A DNA stretch of 64,000 nt from Leucaena leucocephala (GCA_037074615.1 CM073534.1:10288861-10352860); one strand, 5' to 3'. Shown: positions 1 to 12,560, counted from the stretch's first letter. Notes: generated from the sequence alone by a model not told the origin. Translations and numbers: made by a program.

Positions 1-136
1 TAAAGCTAAACAGTCCAAATAATCGGAGGACCTAATTATTAGTCTACCCTAAGAAGAGTGAGTGAGATTGATAATTTTTTAACCTAATTCTTGGTCTTTC
101 TGTTCTCTTGGCTTGTTTGTGCTGTGCCTTTGCCAG

Positions 137-521
137 GTGGGGTGAAAACTATGATGGGAAGGGTGGCAGCATGAAGTACACGGACAAGTGGGCGGAGCGA
201 TCGGTGGACGGTGGACGGGAGAAATGGGGAGACAAATGGGATGAAAACTTTGATCTAAATGCCCACGGCGTCAAGCAAGGAGAGACATGGTGGGAAGGTA
301 AAAATGGACAGCGATGGAACCGTACTTGGGGTGAGCAACACAATGGTTCCGGGTGGGTTCACAAGTATGGGAGGAGCAGCTGTGGGCAACACTGGGATAC
401 ACATGTTCAGGAAGATACTTGGTACGAGAGATTCCCTCATTATGGCTTTTATCATTGCTTTGAAAACTCAGTTCAACTCAGGGAAGTTCCAAATCCTCCT
501 GAGATACAGGAAGAAACTTGA
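137..521 (+). CDS. Last exon of an ESV1/LESV-type starch-binding protein (partial, 5' part outside window)
   Basis: This exon encodes the C-terminal 128 residues of a tryptophan-rich plant protein. It begins after a good 3' splice site (tgccag ending at 136), one base before a codon boundary, and ends at TGA 519-521. About eleven Trp residues sit in motifs such as KWGDKWDENF, GETWWEG, RWNRTWGE and HWDTHV, the hallmark of the EARLY STARVATION 1 / LIKE EARLY STARVATION family. Those plastid stroma proteins bind glucans through aromatic and acidic stripes and control starch granule organisation and turnover; that is family knowledge, not something seen here. The tail WYERFPHYGFYHCFENSVQL is a conserved-looking end. 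I cannot decide between ESV1 and LESV because the N-terminal part is missing. Bases 1-136 are the 3' part of the preceding intron. Nothing in the exon is broken, so the gene is probably functional. Confidence 0.82.
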
Positions 522-1650
522 GGTCCCTCTCTGCCATTTGTCTGATCATGGTTTTGTTACTGGCAAAATATATACCCGCAGGCCACGGTGTCCTGAGAGA
601 ATTGTGTTCAGATCTGTATAGTATGGCATGATCATGACCATGTTTTTTCTTCAAGTGGTGGAAGGAAAGGTTACTTGTGTTTTACAAACATTGAGAATTC
701 TGTAATACCCGTTATCAGATTTGTTTCAGCTTATCATTCATCGAAGAAGTGTTAGCAACCATAATTGCTGTTTGTCCTACAGAACGGTCTTGCCTTTGTA
801 ATATGAAATTGCATCATTCAAATGAAAAAAAAAATTAGTTGAATAATTTAGATAAATTAAAAAAGTTAAATAATCAATTAATAAATATGATATAATTTTT
901 TTAAAATATTCATGTTATATTATATTTTAGTTTATTAAAAGTTAAATAAATTAATTTTAAAAAATAATAAATATTATATATAAAATAAATTAAGATTTTA
1001 TATTTAGATTAAGTTAAACTCTTAAATTAATTTTTATATCATGGACCCGTAAGTAATGGGCTAATAGTTTTTCTGAATTAAGGACAAGAGTGTCAACTTT
1101 TATTTTCCCAGTTAAAAATTATCACTCCGTAAGGTTAATAATTTCATAGATTACATCACAGGGACAAACGTTTTAGATAACGTTCGTTATGTTCTTCTGC
1201 CAAACAAATAAAAACAATCAACCGGGTGAAGAGTGAAGACTACCAAAAACCCGGGGGTGGGGGGGGGGGTGGAATTGCAGAATGGCCCCACAAAACGCTG
1301 CCGTTTGATCCGATGGTATCGATTCGTTGTGAATTGAACAGATGAATCACTAATCTGCGCGAATGTGGTTCAAGTTCACTTGTTCAGAGCAATAGCACCA
1401 AGTTCTGTGTCCTCATCTTTGGTGGCATTTTCGAAATTACTCGCTCATACGAGCAACCTCTTCTTGTTTGTTTGTTTCATTCAGCTTCAGCCCCAATTTC
1501 GTTGTTTTAGAAACAGATCATCGACGACGACGAGCTTGTGTCAATCTCAGCTATCAACTAATCAGAGCACAACCACCAGAATGTGCAATTTGTCCTTGAC
1601 ATAATAGTGTTAGTATTTCTCAGTAGTTTTCTTTTTCTCAATTAGAATTC
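522..1650. other. Intergenic: 3' UTR of the starch protein gene and VTE3 promoter/5' UTR
   Basis: Bases 522 to about 825 look like the 3' UTR of the upstream gene, being more balanced in composition and ending before an A-rich run. Bases 830-1040 are AT-rich filler. A G-rich run lies at about 1254-1271, roughly 390 bp before the VTE3 start codon. Bases 1330-1650 are pyrimidine-rich and probably hold the VTE3 5' UTR. The short open frame at 1365-1604 is out of frame with VTE3 and resembles no protein I know. Confidence 0.55.
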
Positions 1651-4467
1651 ATGTCTTCGTTAATGCTCAATGGACCTAAAACCTCCATCTTCATCGGTAA
1701 TAGCATAACCCCATCTGGGTTAGGTACTCAGAGTCTTAATCTTCGCAAGCGACCTTTCGCCGAGAAAGTTTTAGTGTGTCGTGATAGCAAATATAGATTC
1801 AGGAACTTGACCCCCAGATGCAGTATGTCAGCCTCAAGGCCAGCTTCTCAACCTAGGTTCATACAACACAAAAGGGAGGCGTTTTGGTTCTACAGGTTTT
1901 TGTCTATTTTTTATGATCATATTATTAACCCTGGACACTGGACAGAAGAGATGAGAGACGAAGCACTTGAGCCTGCTGATTTGTATGATCGTAATATGAG
2001 AGTGGTTGATGTTGGAGGAGGGACTGGGTTCACAACTCTTGGGATAGTGAAGCATGTTGATGCTAAGAATGTTACTATTCTTGACCAGTCTCCTCACCAA
2101 TTGGCCAAGGCTAAGCAGAAGGAAACCCTCAAAGAATGCAGGATTATCGAGGGCGATGCCGAAGATCTTCCATTCCCAACTGATTATGCTGACAGATATG
2201 TTTCTGCTGGAAGGTAATGTCTCTGTTATTAGTCTTTGCTTTTGCAGGTTTTCAGTGTCTTGATATGCTGAATGTGAGGTCTAAACTAGGGGAAACTATT
2301 CTACCTTCTAAATCAAAGGTTCTATAAGAGTTAGTTTGGGGACTAAATTTAGTCATAAATATAAAATTTTAATCTACTTTATCTCTCATATATATTATTT
2401 TTAATCAAATTAATTTACCTTATAAACTAGTATATAATTTAATGTTATATAGGAATATCTAAGAGAGATCAAGTCTTATAATTGACTAATTTATCTAATT
2501 TACTTAATCTACTTAAATTAGTAGTATAAACTTTGTGTTTGAACTTGATGTAACAAAACTGTTTTTCAGACTAATATTCAACTTTAAGGTATGTTGTGGC
2601 TTGAAGTGAATATTGCATTTGGTTAGGGGAACGGTAGATCAGTATATAAAAGTGAGATGCAGTTTTAATGATAGTTCTTTTGCATGATTGCAGATATCTA
2701 ATGGGGATTTGATTATAAATGAAATCATTTGTGAGTGTCTAAGTCTTGTGAGTGTCTAAGTCTTACATAGTCATTAGAAAGGAAAGAAAACCTTTAATCT
2801 TTACATTGACCAGTTATCATATTCTACAATTAGCGAGTCTTTTCCATGTTTTCTGGATAGCTCTCTACGTTAATTTATCTATCGTTATGACGTGATTGTG
2901 TTCTTCAGTATCGAATATTGGCCTGACCCACAGCGTGGCATTAAGGAAGCATACAGAGTGCTGAAAATAGGAGGCAAGGCGTGTATTATTGGTCCTGTAT
3001 ACCCGACCTTCTGGTTGTCCAGATTTTTTGCAGATGTGTGGATGCTCTTCCCCAAGGAGGAAGAGTATATTGAATGGTTTCAGAAGGCTGGCTTCAAAGA
3101 TGTTAAGCTGAAAAGAATAGGTCCTAAATGGTATCGCGGTGTTCGCCGACATGGTCTAATAATGGGTTGCTCTGTTACAGGTGTGAAGCCTTTTACTGGG
3201 GACTCTCCCCTAAAGGTAATTGGCTTTCATTCTTCTCTGTTACTTTTAATTTGATGAAGCATTACTCCCAGAAGCTTACAAGTTTGCTTTTTGTCTAATT
3301 TGAGTTCATCATTACTATGCTGAGGCTCAAACCCCATTTTTATTTTTACTTCTGATGATATTATAATTGACAGTAGGATTAGCATCTAATACACATGCTC
3401 AAGAGTAATCTTAAAATAGATGCAGTGCTGATTGTGGATTTGGGAGTTGAATTTCTTTTTTCTTTTTCTTTTTTTTTTTTGAAAAAAACGGATGGTAGAG
3501 TTAAAACCTTATGGGAAGGAAAAAAGTTACAAAAGGCTTCAGGCGTATAGACTGTTCGGATATGTTTGTTCGTAAGTAGAAAGAGTCCTGCAAAGTAAAA
3601 GGACTTAGTTGCTGTTCAAATATGAACCAAAAACAAAAAAGGACTTGTTGCTTTTGAATTAGCCGGTAACCAGAATAGCTTTCCTTTTAGTGGTTGATTT
3701 TTTTCCAGAAATGCCCTTGCAGATTTCCAAGGTAATTATGTATGGCTTTTTAAATGGGTGTTAATTAGGACAAATATGGAAACTTATTCAATTGTAAGAC
3801 CATTTTAATTAGGCAAATAACTTTCCATGGTTCCCGTAAAGTAGGTAAAAGTGACTTTTAGGACAAAAAGAAGTAAACTTCTGTTGTGGATCACTGCTGG
3901 TTCTGCATTTTCACTTCTCAATGCAAACTTGACAGGGAAGACATTTTGAGCCTAAATGACTAAATCTGGATAAATAAAAAAATTAAGAAAAAAAAAAGAG
4001 ACAACGAACAGGGGAAACAATTCGATGTTTTAGGCAATGCAAACCTGACGTGTATATTTCTGGCAATTTCCAATGGAAGGTGCATTCTTTCTGTGAGTCC
4101 AATTGCTCGTGTCCATTAGTAGTTCCAATGGCCTGACCCTGTTTTTTCAATAAAGTCACTTTCACAGCTATCAAACACAATAAAAATGCTTTCCTTCACC
4201 TTTTCTTTTTCTGCAAAGAACTTTTCTAATCACTCCATGATGCAAAACATGTAAATATTTGTAGCATCAATTTGAGTACAACATGATCTTCTAATGTATT
4301 TGTATATGCAGCTTGGGCCTAAGGTAGAAGATGTGAAGAAGCCTGTAAATCCATTTGTGTTTCTTTCTCGGTTCATTCTTGGCGCACTTGCATCCACTTA
4401 CTATGTATTAGTGCCAATTTACATGTGGATCAAGGACAAGATTGTTCCAAGGGGCATGCCCATTTAA
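1651..4467 (+). CDS. VTE3: MPBQ/MSBQ methyltransferase, chloroplast inner envelope (VTE3/APG1)
   Basis: Three exons join without a frame break: 1651-2213, 2909-3215 and 4312-4467, giving 341 residues (the Arabidopsis protein is close to 340). Junctions are AAG|gtaatg, ttcttcag|T, AAG|gtaatt and atgcag|CTT. The enzyme methylates 2-methyl-6-phytyl- and 2-methyl-6-solanyl-benzoquinol with S-adenosylmethionine, in tocopherol and plastoquinone synthesis at the plastid inner envelope (family knowledge). Residues 1 to about 55 are Ser/Arg-rich and fit a transit peptide. The SAM-binding motif VVDVGGGTGF is at 118-127, followed by GDAEDLPFP at 168-176. The block SIEYWPDPQRGIKEAYRVLK spans the first splice junction. 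A hydrophobic C-terminal segment at about 306-329, followed by KDKIVP, is the membrane anchor. ATG 1651 is chosen because it opens the transit peptide and has no better upstream in-frame start. Intron 1 contains AT-rich MITE-like sequence at about 2330-2540. The gene looks intact. Confidence 0.95.
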
Positions 4468-6237
4468 TAACATTGATCACAAAACTGGTGTAGGATTTTC
4501 ATGTGTGTGTGTTTGGAATCACTTTTGAGAGTGCCAAAAGGTAATGTGGCTTTGGAACCATCTCAACTCAATTCCCCACACAGCATTGTTCTTATCTACT
4601 TCTCTCTAAAATGACTGTTTGTGACTTTGATGATTCATATATAAATCCTTTCGCATTTTTCAATTTTGCCTTGATATTAGTGTATTGGTTTATTGCATGC
4701 CATAAGTTATTTTCCTTATTCACTCACAAAACATCCTGTATTAGGTTCAGAATTTTAGCCTGAACGTTTCTGCAATGCCTTGTTCGTTATTGTTCTCTGC
4801 ATTTTTCTTTCCCATATTTCCTTTTTTTCTTTCTCTCTTTTCTTTTTCATTAAAAGTTTAGAAGGCTATATGTTATTAACCTAAAATACAAAAAAGTTTA
4901 TGTATTTTTAGTGTAAATTTATAGCTCATTCTGGTCTATGGAAAAATCTTCTTCCCACATTTAATCAGCCTCAAATGTAGAAGAATCTTTGACCAATCCA
5001 AAAGGTTTTATTTATACAATTTTACTAGAAAATTTGTAAACTTTCTTGTAGGAAATATAATCATGCCGCTTATTAGCATAATAATTTATTAACGTAAAGT
5101 TAGTATAACAGTATCAAATTTTGTTAAATTTTGTTGGGTCTTAAGTTCGATTCGATTCTTAAAAAAAATATCTATATTAAGAGGGGTAGTTATTAATCTC
5201 AAAAATAGATAATTAATACCTATATCTAGTAAACAGTATAAAAAACATGATGCTTTTTTTAGAAGCTCGGTAGTAAATAACTGGGGTCAATGATTGGTTA
5301 TACCAAATTCTAGTTTATATTATTATATTATTTAAGTTCTAAAATTCAAAAGCTTAGTAAAAACTCAAAAGCTATAGTCGTAAATCACGAAAACTTAATA
5401 TTAAATAATTTTAAATCCCATTTACATATTCTCAGGCAATAGAATTTAGTTTGTAAACAATGAAAAATTTAATTATAAATTGCAGAAGCTAAATCATAAA
5501 TTATGAATATTTTTAACTGAATTTCTATTAGGCAGTTTTAGTTAATACTCTTATAGTTTTGTTTATAAGTTATTTTCAGTATATTTTATATAGATTAAAA
5601 ATAAATAAATACTATTAATTATATCATAATATTTAACAATTTTTTAATATTATCTTTATTTAATATATATTATACTCTATAGAAATAAAACTCACGGGTG
5701 AAATGATATATTTATGTGAAAAAAATTTCTCTCTATTCTATAAATATAATCAAATAAATATTCTAAATAGGACTAAAATAATAAGTTTTACTATAGAAAA
5801 ATCTCAACTATTTTCTAAAAAATTTGTAAAAAACATCCAAGTCTCAAGTCTGCAACTCAAACTGGTGAACGCGGAGGGTGTCAGTAATTTCCTTTTCTAA
5901 TTATAAGGGTGCAGAGTATATATTTGGAATGAGAAAAAAGTTAGGGAAAATAGAGTGAGGGAATACTAAATTTTTTTTGAAAATAGTAAAAAAAACAGTG
6001 ACTATTTTTAATAATTTTTCCTCCTGATATTATTTTCTTCATAATTTTTTCCCATTTAAATACATAGTTAACAATTTAAGTTTATAAGCAGCATCAAGGC
6101 TAGTAACATCTCACTTATATACAAATTTTTTGCGTCGTCATCCCGTGCTTAGCACCCAAAACGTTGTCGTTTTAGGTGCGGAGCAATGTAGATTTTTTTA
6201 TATTATTCTTTTTTGAATTTTTTTGCTTTTTTCCTGG
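4468..6237. other. Intergenic, AT-rich, no gene seen
   Basis: The first roughly 230 bp are probably the VTE3 3' UTR. The remainder is AT-rich with many stops in all frames. The 65-residue open frame at 5703-5900 is low-complexity and shows no family resemblance. A GC-richer patch at about 6130-6190 has a short inverted pair around aaaacgttgtcgtttt but no recognisable gene. Confidence 0.5.
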
Positions 6238-6245
6238 GACGCAAT

Positions 6246-6811
6246 TAGGGATAGAAACAGGCCAGGCCTTGGCCTTAACAGGCCAGGCCTGTTAAGTGTC
6301 AATTCGGCCTGAGCCTGGCCTGTGGCCTGTTATAGGCCTTTTTTTTTGTCTAAGCCTGGCCTGTATAAAAGCCTGGCCTGGCCTGAAGCCTGTTTAAAAG
6401 CCTGATTTTTTTAATTATACTAATAGGCTATCTAACAGGCCTTCATAACAGGCTTCTGTAACAGGCTCTCATAACAGGCCTCCTAACAGGCCTGTTAAAA
6501 TAAAATTAAAGAATAAAATATATAATAATACATGTTAGTTTAATGGTTTGACTCTTGTATTGTGTTCAATATGTGGTAAATTTAATACCCATTTATTATA
6601 CTTTAATATTAAATAAATTTTAACTAACAGGCCCAGGCCGCCTAACAGGCCTAACAGGCTTCGTAAGAGGCCTGAACCTGGCCTCTTAAGAATAACAGGC
6701 TTTCAAACAGGCCTGAACCTGTGTATTTTCTAAACAGGCCAGGCCAGGCCAGGCCTAATGCAGGCCAGGCCACAGGCCCCTGACAGGCCGCCTGGCCTAT
6801 TTCCATCCCTA
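6246..6811. mobile_element. Non-autonomous hAT element with 8-bp TSD and dense AACAGGCC subterminal motifs
   Basis: The 566-bp element is bounded by an exact 8-bp direct repeat GACGCAAT at 6238-6245 and 6812-6819, the target-site length typical of hAT transposons. Its ends are inverted: TAGGGATAGAAA at the left and TTTCCATCCCTA at the right. Inside, the hexamer AGGCCT or CAGGCC and the longer AACAGGCC recur dozens of times in both orientations. This resembles the subterminal transposase-binding arrays known for hAT elements. There is no open frame for a transposase, so mobilisation would need an enzyme supplied in trans. Removing the element restores a continuous ...GGGACGCAATAGACTC... target. 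Confidence 0.85.
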
Positions 6812-6854
6812 GACGCAATAGACTCATTTCGAAAGAAGTCCATCCTCAGAGAAG

Positions 6855-7404
6855 CAAGAACGCCTCAATAAGCTGTCCCAGGTGAGCAACCACATCCAAG
6901 TGGATGTTGTACGAAGTGGTCACCGGCAACAAGTTTCGATATACGACATCGTCGCTGGTGATGTTGTTTTGCTGAAGCTTGGAGACCAAGTTCCTGCTGA
7001 TGGCTTGTTCTTGGAAGGCCATTCTCTGCAAGTTGATGAGTCCAGCATGACAGGTGAGAGCGACCGCGTAGAGATTAATGGCGACAATAACCCATTTTTG
7101 CTTTCTGGGACAAAGGTGGCTGATGGGTTTGCCAAAATGCTCGTTACTTCCGTTGGCATGAACACGACATGGGGTCAAATGATGGGTTCCATAAGCAGAG
7201 ACAACAATGAAGAAACCGCATTGCAAGAACTCCTCAATAAGCTTACTTCTGCGATAGGCAAGGTTGGTTTAGCTGTGGCTTTTCGTGTTCTTGCTGTTAT
7301 GTTAGTTCGCTACTTCACAGGGAACATAACGGACGAGAATGGGAATAAAGCAGAACTAAGTTTTTGTGAGAATTGTTGAAGCTGCTGTTACCATTGTTGT
7401 TAAG
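6855..7404 (+). pseudogene. Fragment of an autoinhibited plasma-membrane Ca2+-ATPase (ACA12/13-like)
   Basis: The frame from about 6855 to the TGA at 7377-7379 reads as the actuator domain of a type IIB Ca2+-ATPase. It has DIVAGDVVLLKLGDQVPADG, then VDESSMTGESD containing the TGES phosphatase loop, LLSGTKVADGFAKMLVTSVG, and KLTSAIGKVGLAVAF entering the third membrane helix. After NENGNKAELSF-like sequence the frame breaks. The expected AAVTIVV stretch is found in another frame at about 7381-7401, so an internal deletion with a frame change has occurred. The N-terminal calmodulin-binding region, first helices, phosphorylation site DKTGT and everything after it are absent. In-frame homology also meets a TAG close to the hAT target site. 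It is a relic of an intronless ACA12/13-type gene rather than an expressed pump. Confidence 0.85.
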
Positions 7405-8361
7405 CTCTATTTTAGGCTTCGTTTCATCTCTCTGACTCATATTCTTCATATATTAGGGTTTGCTTGTTTGTTTTATATTTTGATTGGGCATATCAGATAC
7501 AGAACGCAAGCAAGCAGTTTTGAAATAGTTGCAATTTAATGAGTAAGATATTAGCAACAGAGAGTCATTTTCAAGTGCTCTCTCTCTCTCTCATGCTCCG
7601 TTCAACAAATTACGTTGTGTGTGTCACAATGCTTCAATGCATATTGATATGATGAGATATTTAATTATCATCATCATCATCACTATTTTTTTGGTAGAAA
7701 CAGGCGATATCCCCTAAAAAAGTAATACTACTCTTAAAGCATAGGGATGTTCTGGTTCAAACTCAAAATATTATATTTAAAAGATTCACCAATTACCAAT
7801 AAGAATAAGTTTCTAAATTTTCATTTGATCTAATAGTGTTTTTCTGTATACATTTTATTTTTCTTATTCATCTCAGTTCGTGAGTAACTTTATCCAATAG
7901 CTATAGCTGGAAGTATTTACACAAAAGTCTTCTGCTATTCTTTACTGTGTATGTGAATTTCCATTTCTGCTTATGCTTACACTATAAGGAATTTCCTTCA
8001 CAAAGCGCTAATTTCCAATAGATCATCAAAAGCTAGTTAAAGTGAATGTGTAAAAGCTCAGTTGCAAACTGAACTACTTCATAATCACATGGATTAGGCT
8101 GAAAACAAAAATTATAACATTGCTATATCATGCACAAAACTCTGTACCCACAATAGCAATAGCAATAGCAATACTGTTGCTATTGTATTTGAGAATTTTA
8201 CCAATTTAATGTCTTTAATATTTTCTTAATCAAATGAATACTCTAGAAGTTGGTATATATGCTATGGTATTTGAAAATTTTACCATTAATTTTCTCATCC
8301 ACGTTTAGCATTTAACAGTTCAACTTTCAAGCCATATATATGTCAGTTGTGTGAAATAATA
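7405..8361. other. Intergenic with short microsatellites
   Basis: AT-rich sequence with small simple repeats: a TC run at about 7578-7592, a TCA run at about 7666-7682 and an AGCAAT hexamer run at about 8153-8175. No gene-like frame was found. Confidence 0.5.
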
Positions 8362-8623
8362 CTACCTCGTGTCTTTAATATAGAAGCTAGATAGAGAGTT
8401 AAGTTTGATCCAAAATATAAGATATTAATATATTTATATATAATATTTATCATTTTTATCAAATCAATTTATCTAACTGTTTATAAATAATATATAATCT
8501 AATATTATATCTCAGTATTTTTAGGAGATCATGTTATATTAGTTATAATTAATTAATTTATTTTATTTCTTTAATATAATTTAAAAAAATTAATTAACTC
8601 TTATATATTAAAAATAGAGGAAG
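8362..8623. mobile_element. Stowaway-like MITE (Tc1/mariner type)
   Basis: Inverted ends CTACCTCGTGTCTTTAATAT (left) and ATATTAAAAATAGAGGAAG (right) are flanked by TA dinucleotides at 8360-8361 and 8624-8625. The interior is AT-rich and non-coding. The termini match the CTCCCTC-type Stowaway consensus. Related AT-rich copies with weaker ends seem to occur elsewhere, for example about 39895-40140 and in VTE3 intron 1. Confidence 0.6.
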
Positions 8624-8719
8624 TATAAATATTGTAGTGAGTTAATTGCCAATGTAGGGATGAGTTCTTCAAATTCAAAGGGAAAAAAGTGCATCGGAGA
8701 TTCTATAGGTTAAGGACGC

Positions 8720-8839
8720 ATGTATGTTGTTGATGACAACAATAATAATGATGAAAATAATGCATCAAAGGGGTCAAACTCCTCAAAGGGAAGCACCAAG
8801 AAGACAACCCTTGGAGACCTAATAACTTTCAATATTTAA
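8720..8839 (+). CDS. Short open frame, unidentified, Asn/Ser/Lys-rich (doubtful)
   Basis: A 39-residue frame from ATG 8720 to TAA 8837-8839 encodes DDNNNNDENNASKGSNSSKG followed by a Lys/Thr-rich tail. Its base composition is less AT-rich than the surroundings, so it may be the remnant of an exon. An in-frame stop lies just upstream and I recognise no family. It could equally be chance. Confidence 0.15.
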   Translation: MYVVDDNNNNDENNASKGSNSSKGSTKKTTLGDLITFNI

Positions 8840-9206
8840 GACTGACCAAATATTTATATGTAACTATCTATTTAGGAAACACTATTACTGGTATAAAATT
8901 ATTTTACTTTTAGTTCCACTAATTTCTATACAATTCAATTTAATTGTAGGTCATTTTTTATTGAAGGACAGAAATTCTGTTTATCAAATCAATTAAACAA
9001 GAGGCCGCCAATTTTGCTGATTCTCTCCTCATGCTCCACTTCCAAATCTACTTATAAACTTTTTTACAATATGCAGTGTCATCATAAAGTTTTCTTAAAT
9101 GTAAAGAATACACATGAATCAATATAGAGTTTGATTTGGCAGTATAAAACTCTAATAGATTTTTTTCTAAATCTTGAATTCGATTCTTAAATAAGATACA
9201 TATAGT

Positions 9207-12150
9207 AATAGAATGGTTAATCATAAATTCCAAGATATATTATTTCTAATAGAATTCTTTTAATCCTTGTTATTACCCTTTTGGCATCCCACATAAATGG
9301 AAAGTGGGTAGAAGGGGTTTCAGGCTCAAGGCATCAAAGTGGGGCCTCCTAAATTATGCAAGCAGGCCTAACCTCTGCTATTTTATTTGAAGTCTTATTT
9401 TTGGGAAAAAATAGTTTTGAGTCAAAACATACCAACGGATAGCAAGTCCAAGGAAACATTGATTTGATGTTGGTGTTGTATGCCTTGCCTTATTATATGA
9501 TTGGCCAAAGTTATTGCTGAGTTGAAAATATGTGACCAAAACATACCAACAGATGAGGTTTTTAGGTGCTTTAAAGAAGCAAATATCTATATTACTACGA
9601 GCTGACGTGAATTTCTTTTTTATTAAAAAAAAAAAGAAAAAGCAGTTCACTTTCATACACGCACTAAATGGGTCAATACCACAGTTTCTTATTATTCCTT
9701 TTATATCTTACATGGAGGATCTGAGCACCAGCCTTAATTTCTCTTTCTAATAAAGTTACTTTGACCCATCTCTTATAAAATAGTTTAGTCTAAAATATAG
9801 ATTATTTTCATAATATAAAATAGTTTAATCTAAAATATAAATTATTTTCATAACAATTAATATTTAGTTATCAATTTAATTCTTATAATTAATATTCATT
9901 TCAAAGATGGTATTACCCCTATTCATGAGAGAGAGAGAGAAAATTAGAAAAAATCATCAGATTATTTTAAAAAATTATGTTATATTAATTAATTTAAATA
10001 ATTTTATTAATATAATTAAATTAATTAAATATAAATTTTATATTAACGACTAAAAAAGTATAAATAAAATTAAAAAAAATTATATCCCTATATTATTTAA
10101 TATAAGACGTAATTTGACAATTAATTTTAATTATAAATATAAAATTTATTTGTTTATTTTTTAAATTATCTATATAAATACTCCCCTAACTATAATAAAA
10201 TAAATAAAGGAGTAAAAAATTAAAGAAAAAAATTATAATATTTTAAAAAAAAATATGATATTAATATTCGCCTTACATGTGGACATGGTATGTTTCAAAA
10301 TTCAAGGTCAATTTTAACTAATTTCCAAATGCTAAATAATAATAGTTAAATTAAGAAATATATTTTAAATTGATAAAAAAAACTAAATTTTATTTTATTC
10401 TCTCCTACTTTTACAAATCAATCCCACCTCTCTCTCTCCTTTTTTTTTCTTTCTAACAAAAATTAAATAAAAGTAAAATTAAAAAATGAGCATTAATAAC
10501 CTTTAAGTAAATTTATATTTAGGATGAAAAAAAACTAGTTCTACTAATAGGTTTATAATAAGGAACTATGGTATAAATAGAACCGAGAAGAGTGGGCAAA
10601 AAAATCTCTAGAAATTAAATTGAGGCTGCAAAAAAATGTACAAGCGATTGACAAAATCCAAGTGAAGATCGCAATTACATGACAATGCACGTGGGAAAGA
10701 TAGATATCACTCCGAGCCTTTCATTTCTGTTTCTCTCATTTATTGATCTTTTTTCATATTACCTTTATTTATTTTGTCAAAATATTACCTCTATATTAGA
10801 AACCATGTAATTGATAAACTACATTTGCTTTCTCTTTCCCTGTTTTATAAAATGAGAAAAATAGGTAAAGAAAATTTTATTTAAAAATTTTAATTGGTCA
10901 GAATGATCTAAATTTAAATATTAATACACAAATTGTCGCAACTTTACGCTAATTGTATATAATTTTTTTTAATTTTTAAAAATTTAAATTAAAAATTATA
11001 ATATTTTATATTTTGATTATTAAATTATTATCATTAAAATTACTATTAAAATTAATCGTTTTTATAATTTTATAATTTTTATATTTTTTATTATATACAG
11101 CATCATTGCAATATAAAGTGTTATTTAAATATTTTATATCTTAAAATAATTCATTTTAAGTATTTAAAAAATATAAAATTATATGTTAAGTACCAACTGT
11201 TATTTTTTAACTATCGTGATATATAATAAAAAATATAAAAATTATAATATAGTAAAAATTGTTTAATAATAATTTTAAAAATAAGAACTTTATAATTAAA
11301 ATATAAAAAATTAAGTTCTTTAATTTAAAATTTTAAAGATTAAAGATATTATGTACAATTGAAACAAAGTTGAGAGGATTTTAGATATTTTAGTCAAAAA
11401 AAAATGTCATTTATTTTACTTTTAGTTAACTAATTTTTATCTAATTTGGTAGTATTCCATTAAGGGCAAAAATGTGTTTATTAAATCAATTAAACAAGAC
11501 GCGACCAATTCTGTTAATATTTGTATAAAAAATGAATATCTCTATTCTTTAATATAATATTTAATTAATTTTTTTAATATTTTATTAATATATAAATTAA
11601 TTAATTAATTTAGATAGATTAAAAAATATATTATATAAATTTATCTTAAAATATTAAATTTAATTATAATTAATTGAGTTATTTAATTTTTTAATTTATT
11701 TAAAAAATTAAACGAATCTTATACTATTGAACAGATCATTTTAAATTATGTCCTTATAATTTTTTCAATTATAAATATTGTTCTCAATATTACTCAAGAA
11801 CTTGCACATTACTAGTTTTCGCTTATTTTTCTAAACATAATCTATATTGTTTAAATAATTTGGTTACATATCTATTAATAAAATCAAAATAAAGTACATT
11901 ACAGACATTAAATATAATCCCAAGGAGAAGATTATGAGGACAATAATTATTTATTAAACTAATAATCTTTTTTTATTTGTATTTTGTGGCAACTTGCGTA
12001 CATCGCCCAGTTGGTGTTCACATAACTCACCATAATTAAAATAGGGTGAACATAAAAAGTAACACTTATAATTGAGAGAAACGCAATTTATTACACGGTT
12101 CATTAGAATGATAGAAAGAAAGAGAAAGAAGCCATAATCAAAACACAATT
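9207..12150. other. AT-rich left part of unit 1, no gene seen
   Basis: Non-coding, AT-rich, homologous to about 24916-27780. It contains less AT-rich islands shared by both units, at about 9280-9370, 9400-9560, 10255-10320 and 10560-10720. Short open frames in it are not conserved between the two units. Confidence 0.6.
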
Positions 12151-12385
12151 CTCCTTCATTTTCCTCTTCTTCTAGCGTTTGGGGCGTTGGGATCCATAGC
12201 CAATGCTTTTACCAGTTGCATTGGGATCCTTGGAGGTGCCTTTCGGGGAATTGCCATCGTTGCTCTTATCTTTGTCCATCCTGGAACAGTATAATTTTAT
12301 TACTCTTCCATGGGCAACAAGACAAATCAATCAGAAAAAGAAAGCAAGAATCAAACCAGAAACACCGAAATTCCACATTATATGG

Positions 12386-12560
12386 GTATCCCTTCATATA
12401 CTGGTCGAACTCCGGCATGCCGATGCCTTTTCTCAATCCCGTCCCGGTCGAAGAACTCGGCTAACCCTTCCACCATTCCCGAGCCGAGCATGTCTTCGAC
12501 TTGGTTCATTAAGCAATCCAACAAAATAGGGAACCACACGTCCACCCACTCGCATCTCAA
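12386..12560 (-). pseudogene. Adenylate isopentenyltransferase (IPT) fragment, unit 1 copy a
   Basis: On the minus strand the fragment reads LRCEWVDVWFPILLDCL, then a helix-like stretch ending GLAEFFDRD. After a frame change it continues with GLRKGIGMPEFDQYMKGY. Plant IPTs carry ...WVDVSLPVL...RVDxMLxxGMxEELAEF...GLRKAIGVPEFDxYF... at the matching positions. The P-loop (GATGxGKS) and the rest of the enzyme are missing, and the two halves lie in different frames, so this is a relic. IPTs make cytokinin precursors from DMAPP and adenine nucleotides (family knowledge). It replaces about 160 bp found at the same place in unit 2 (about 27985-28140), so it looks like a local second copy of the fragment at 12873-13047. 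Confidence 0.75.

Noticed and set aside
1365..1604. 79-residue frame just upstream of VTE3
   Set aside because: It lies in the probable 5' UTR, out of frame with the transit peptide, with no recognised family. It could be an upstream ORF but is not supported.
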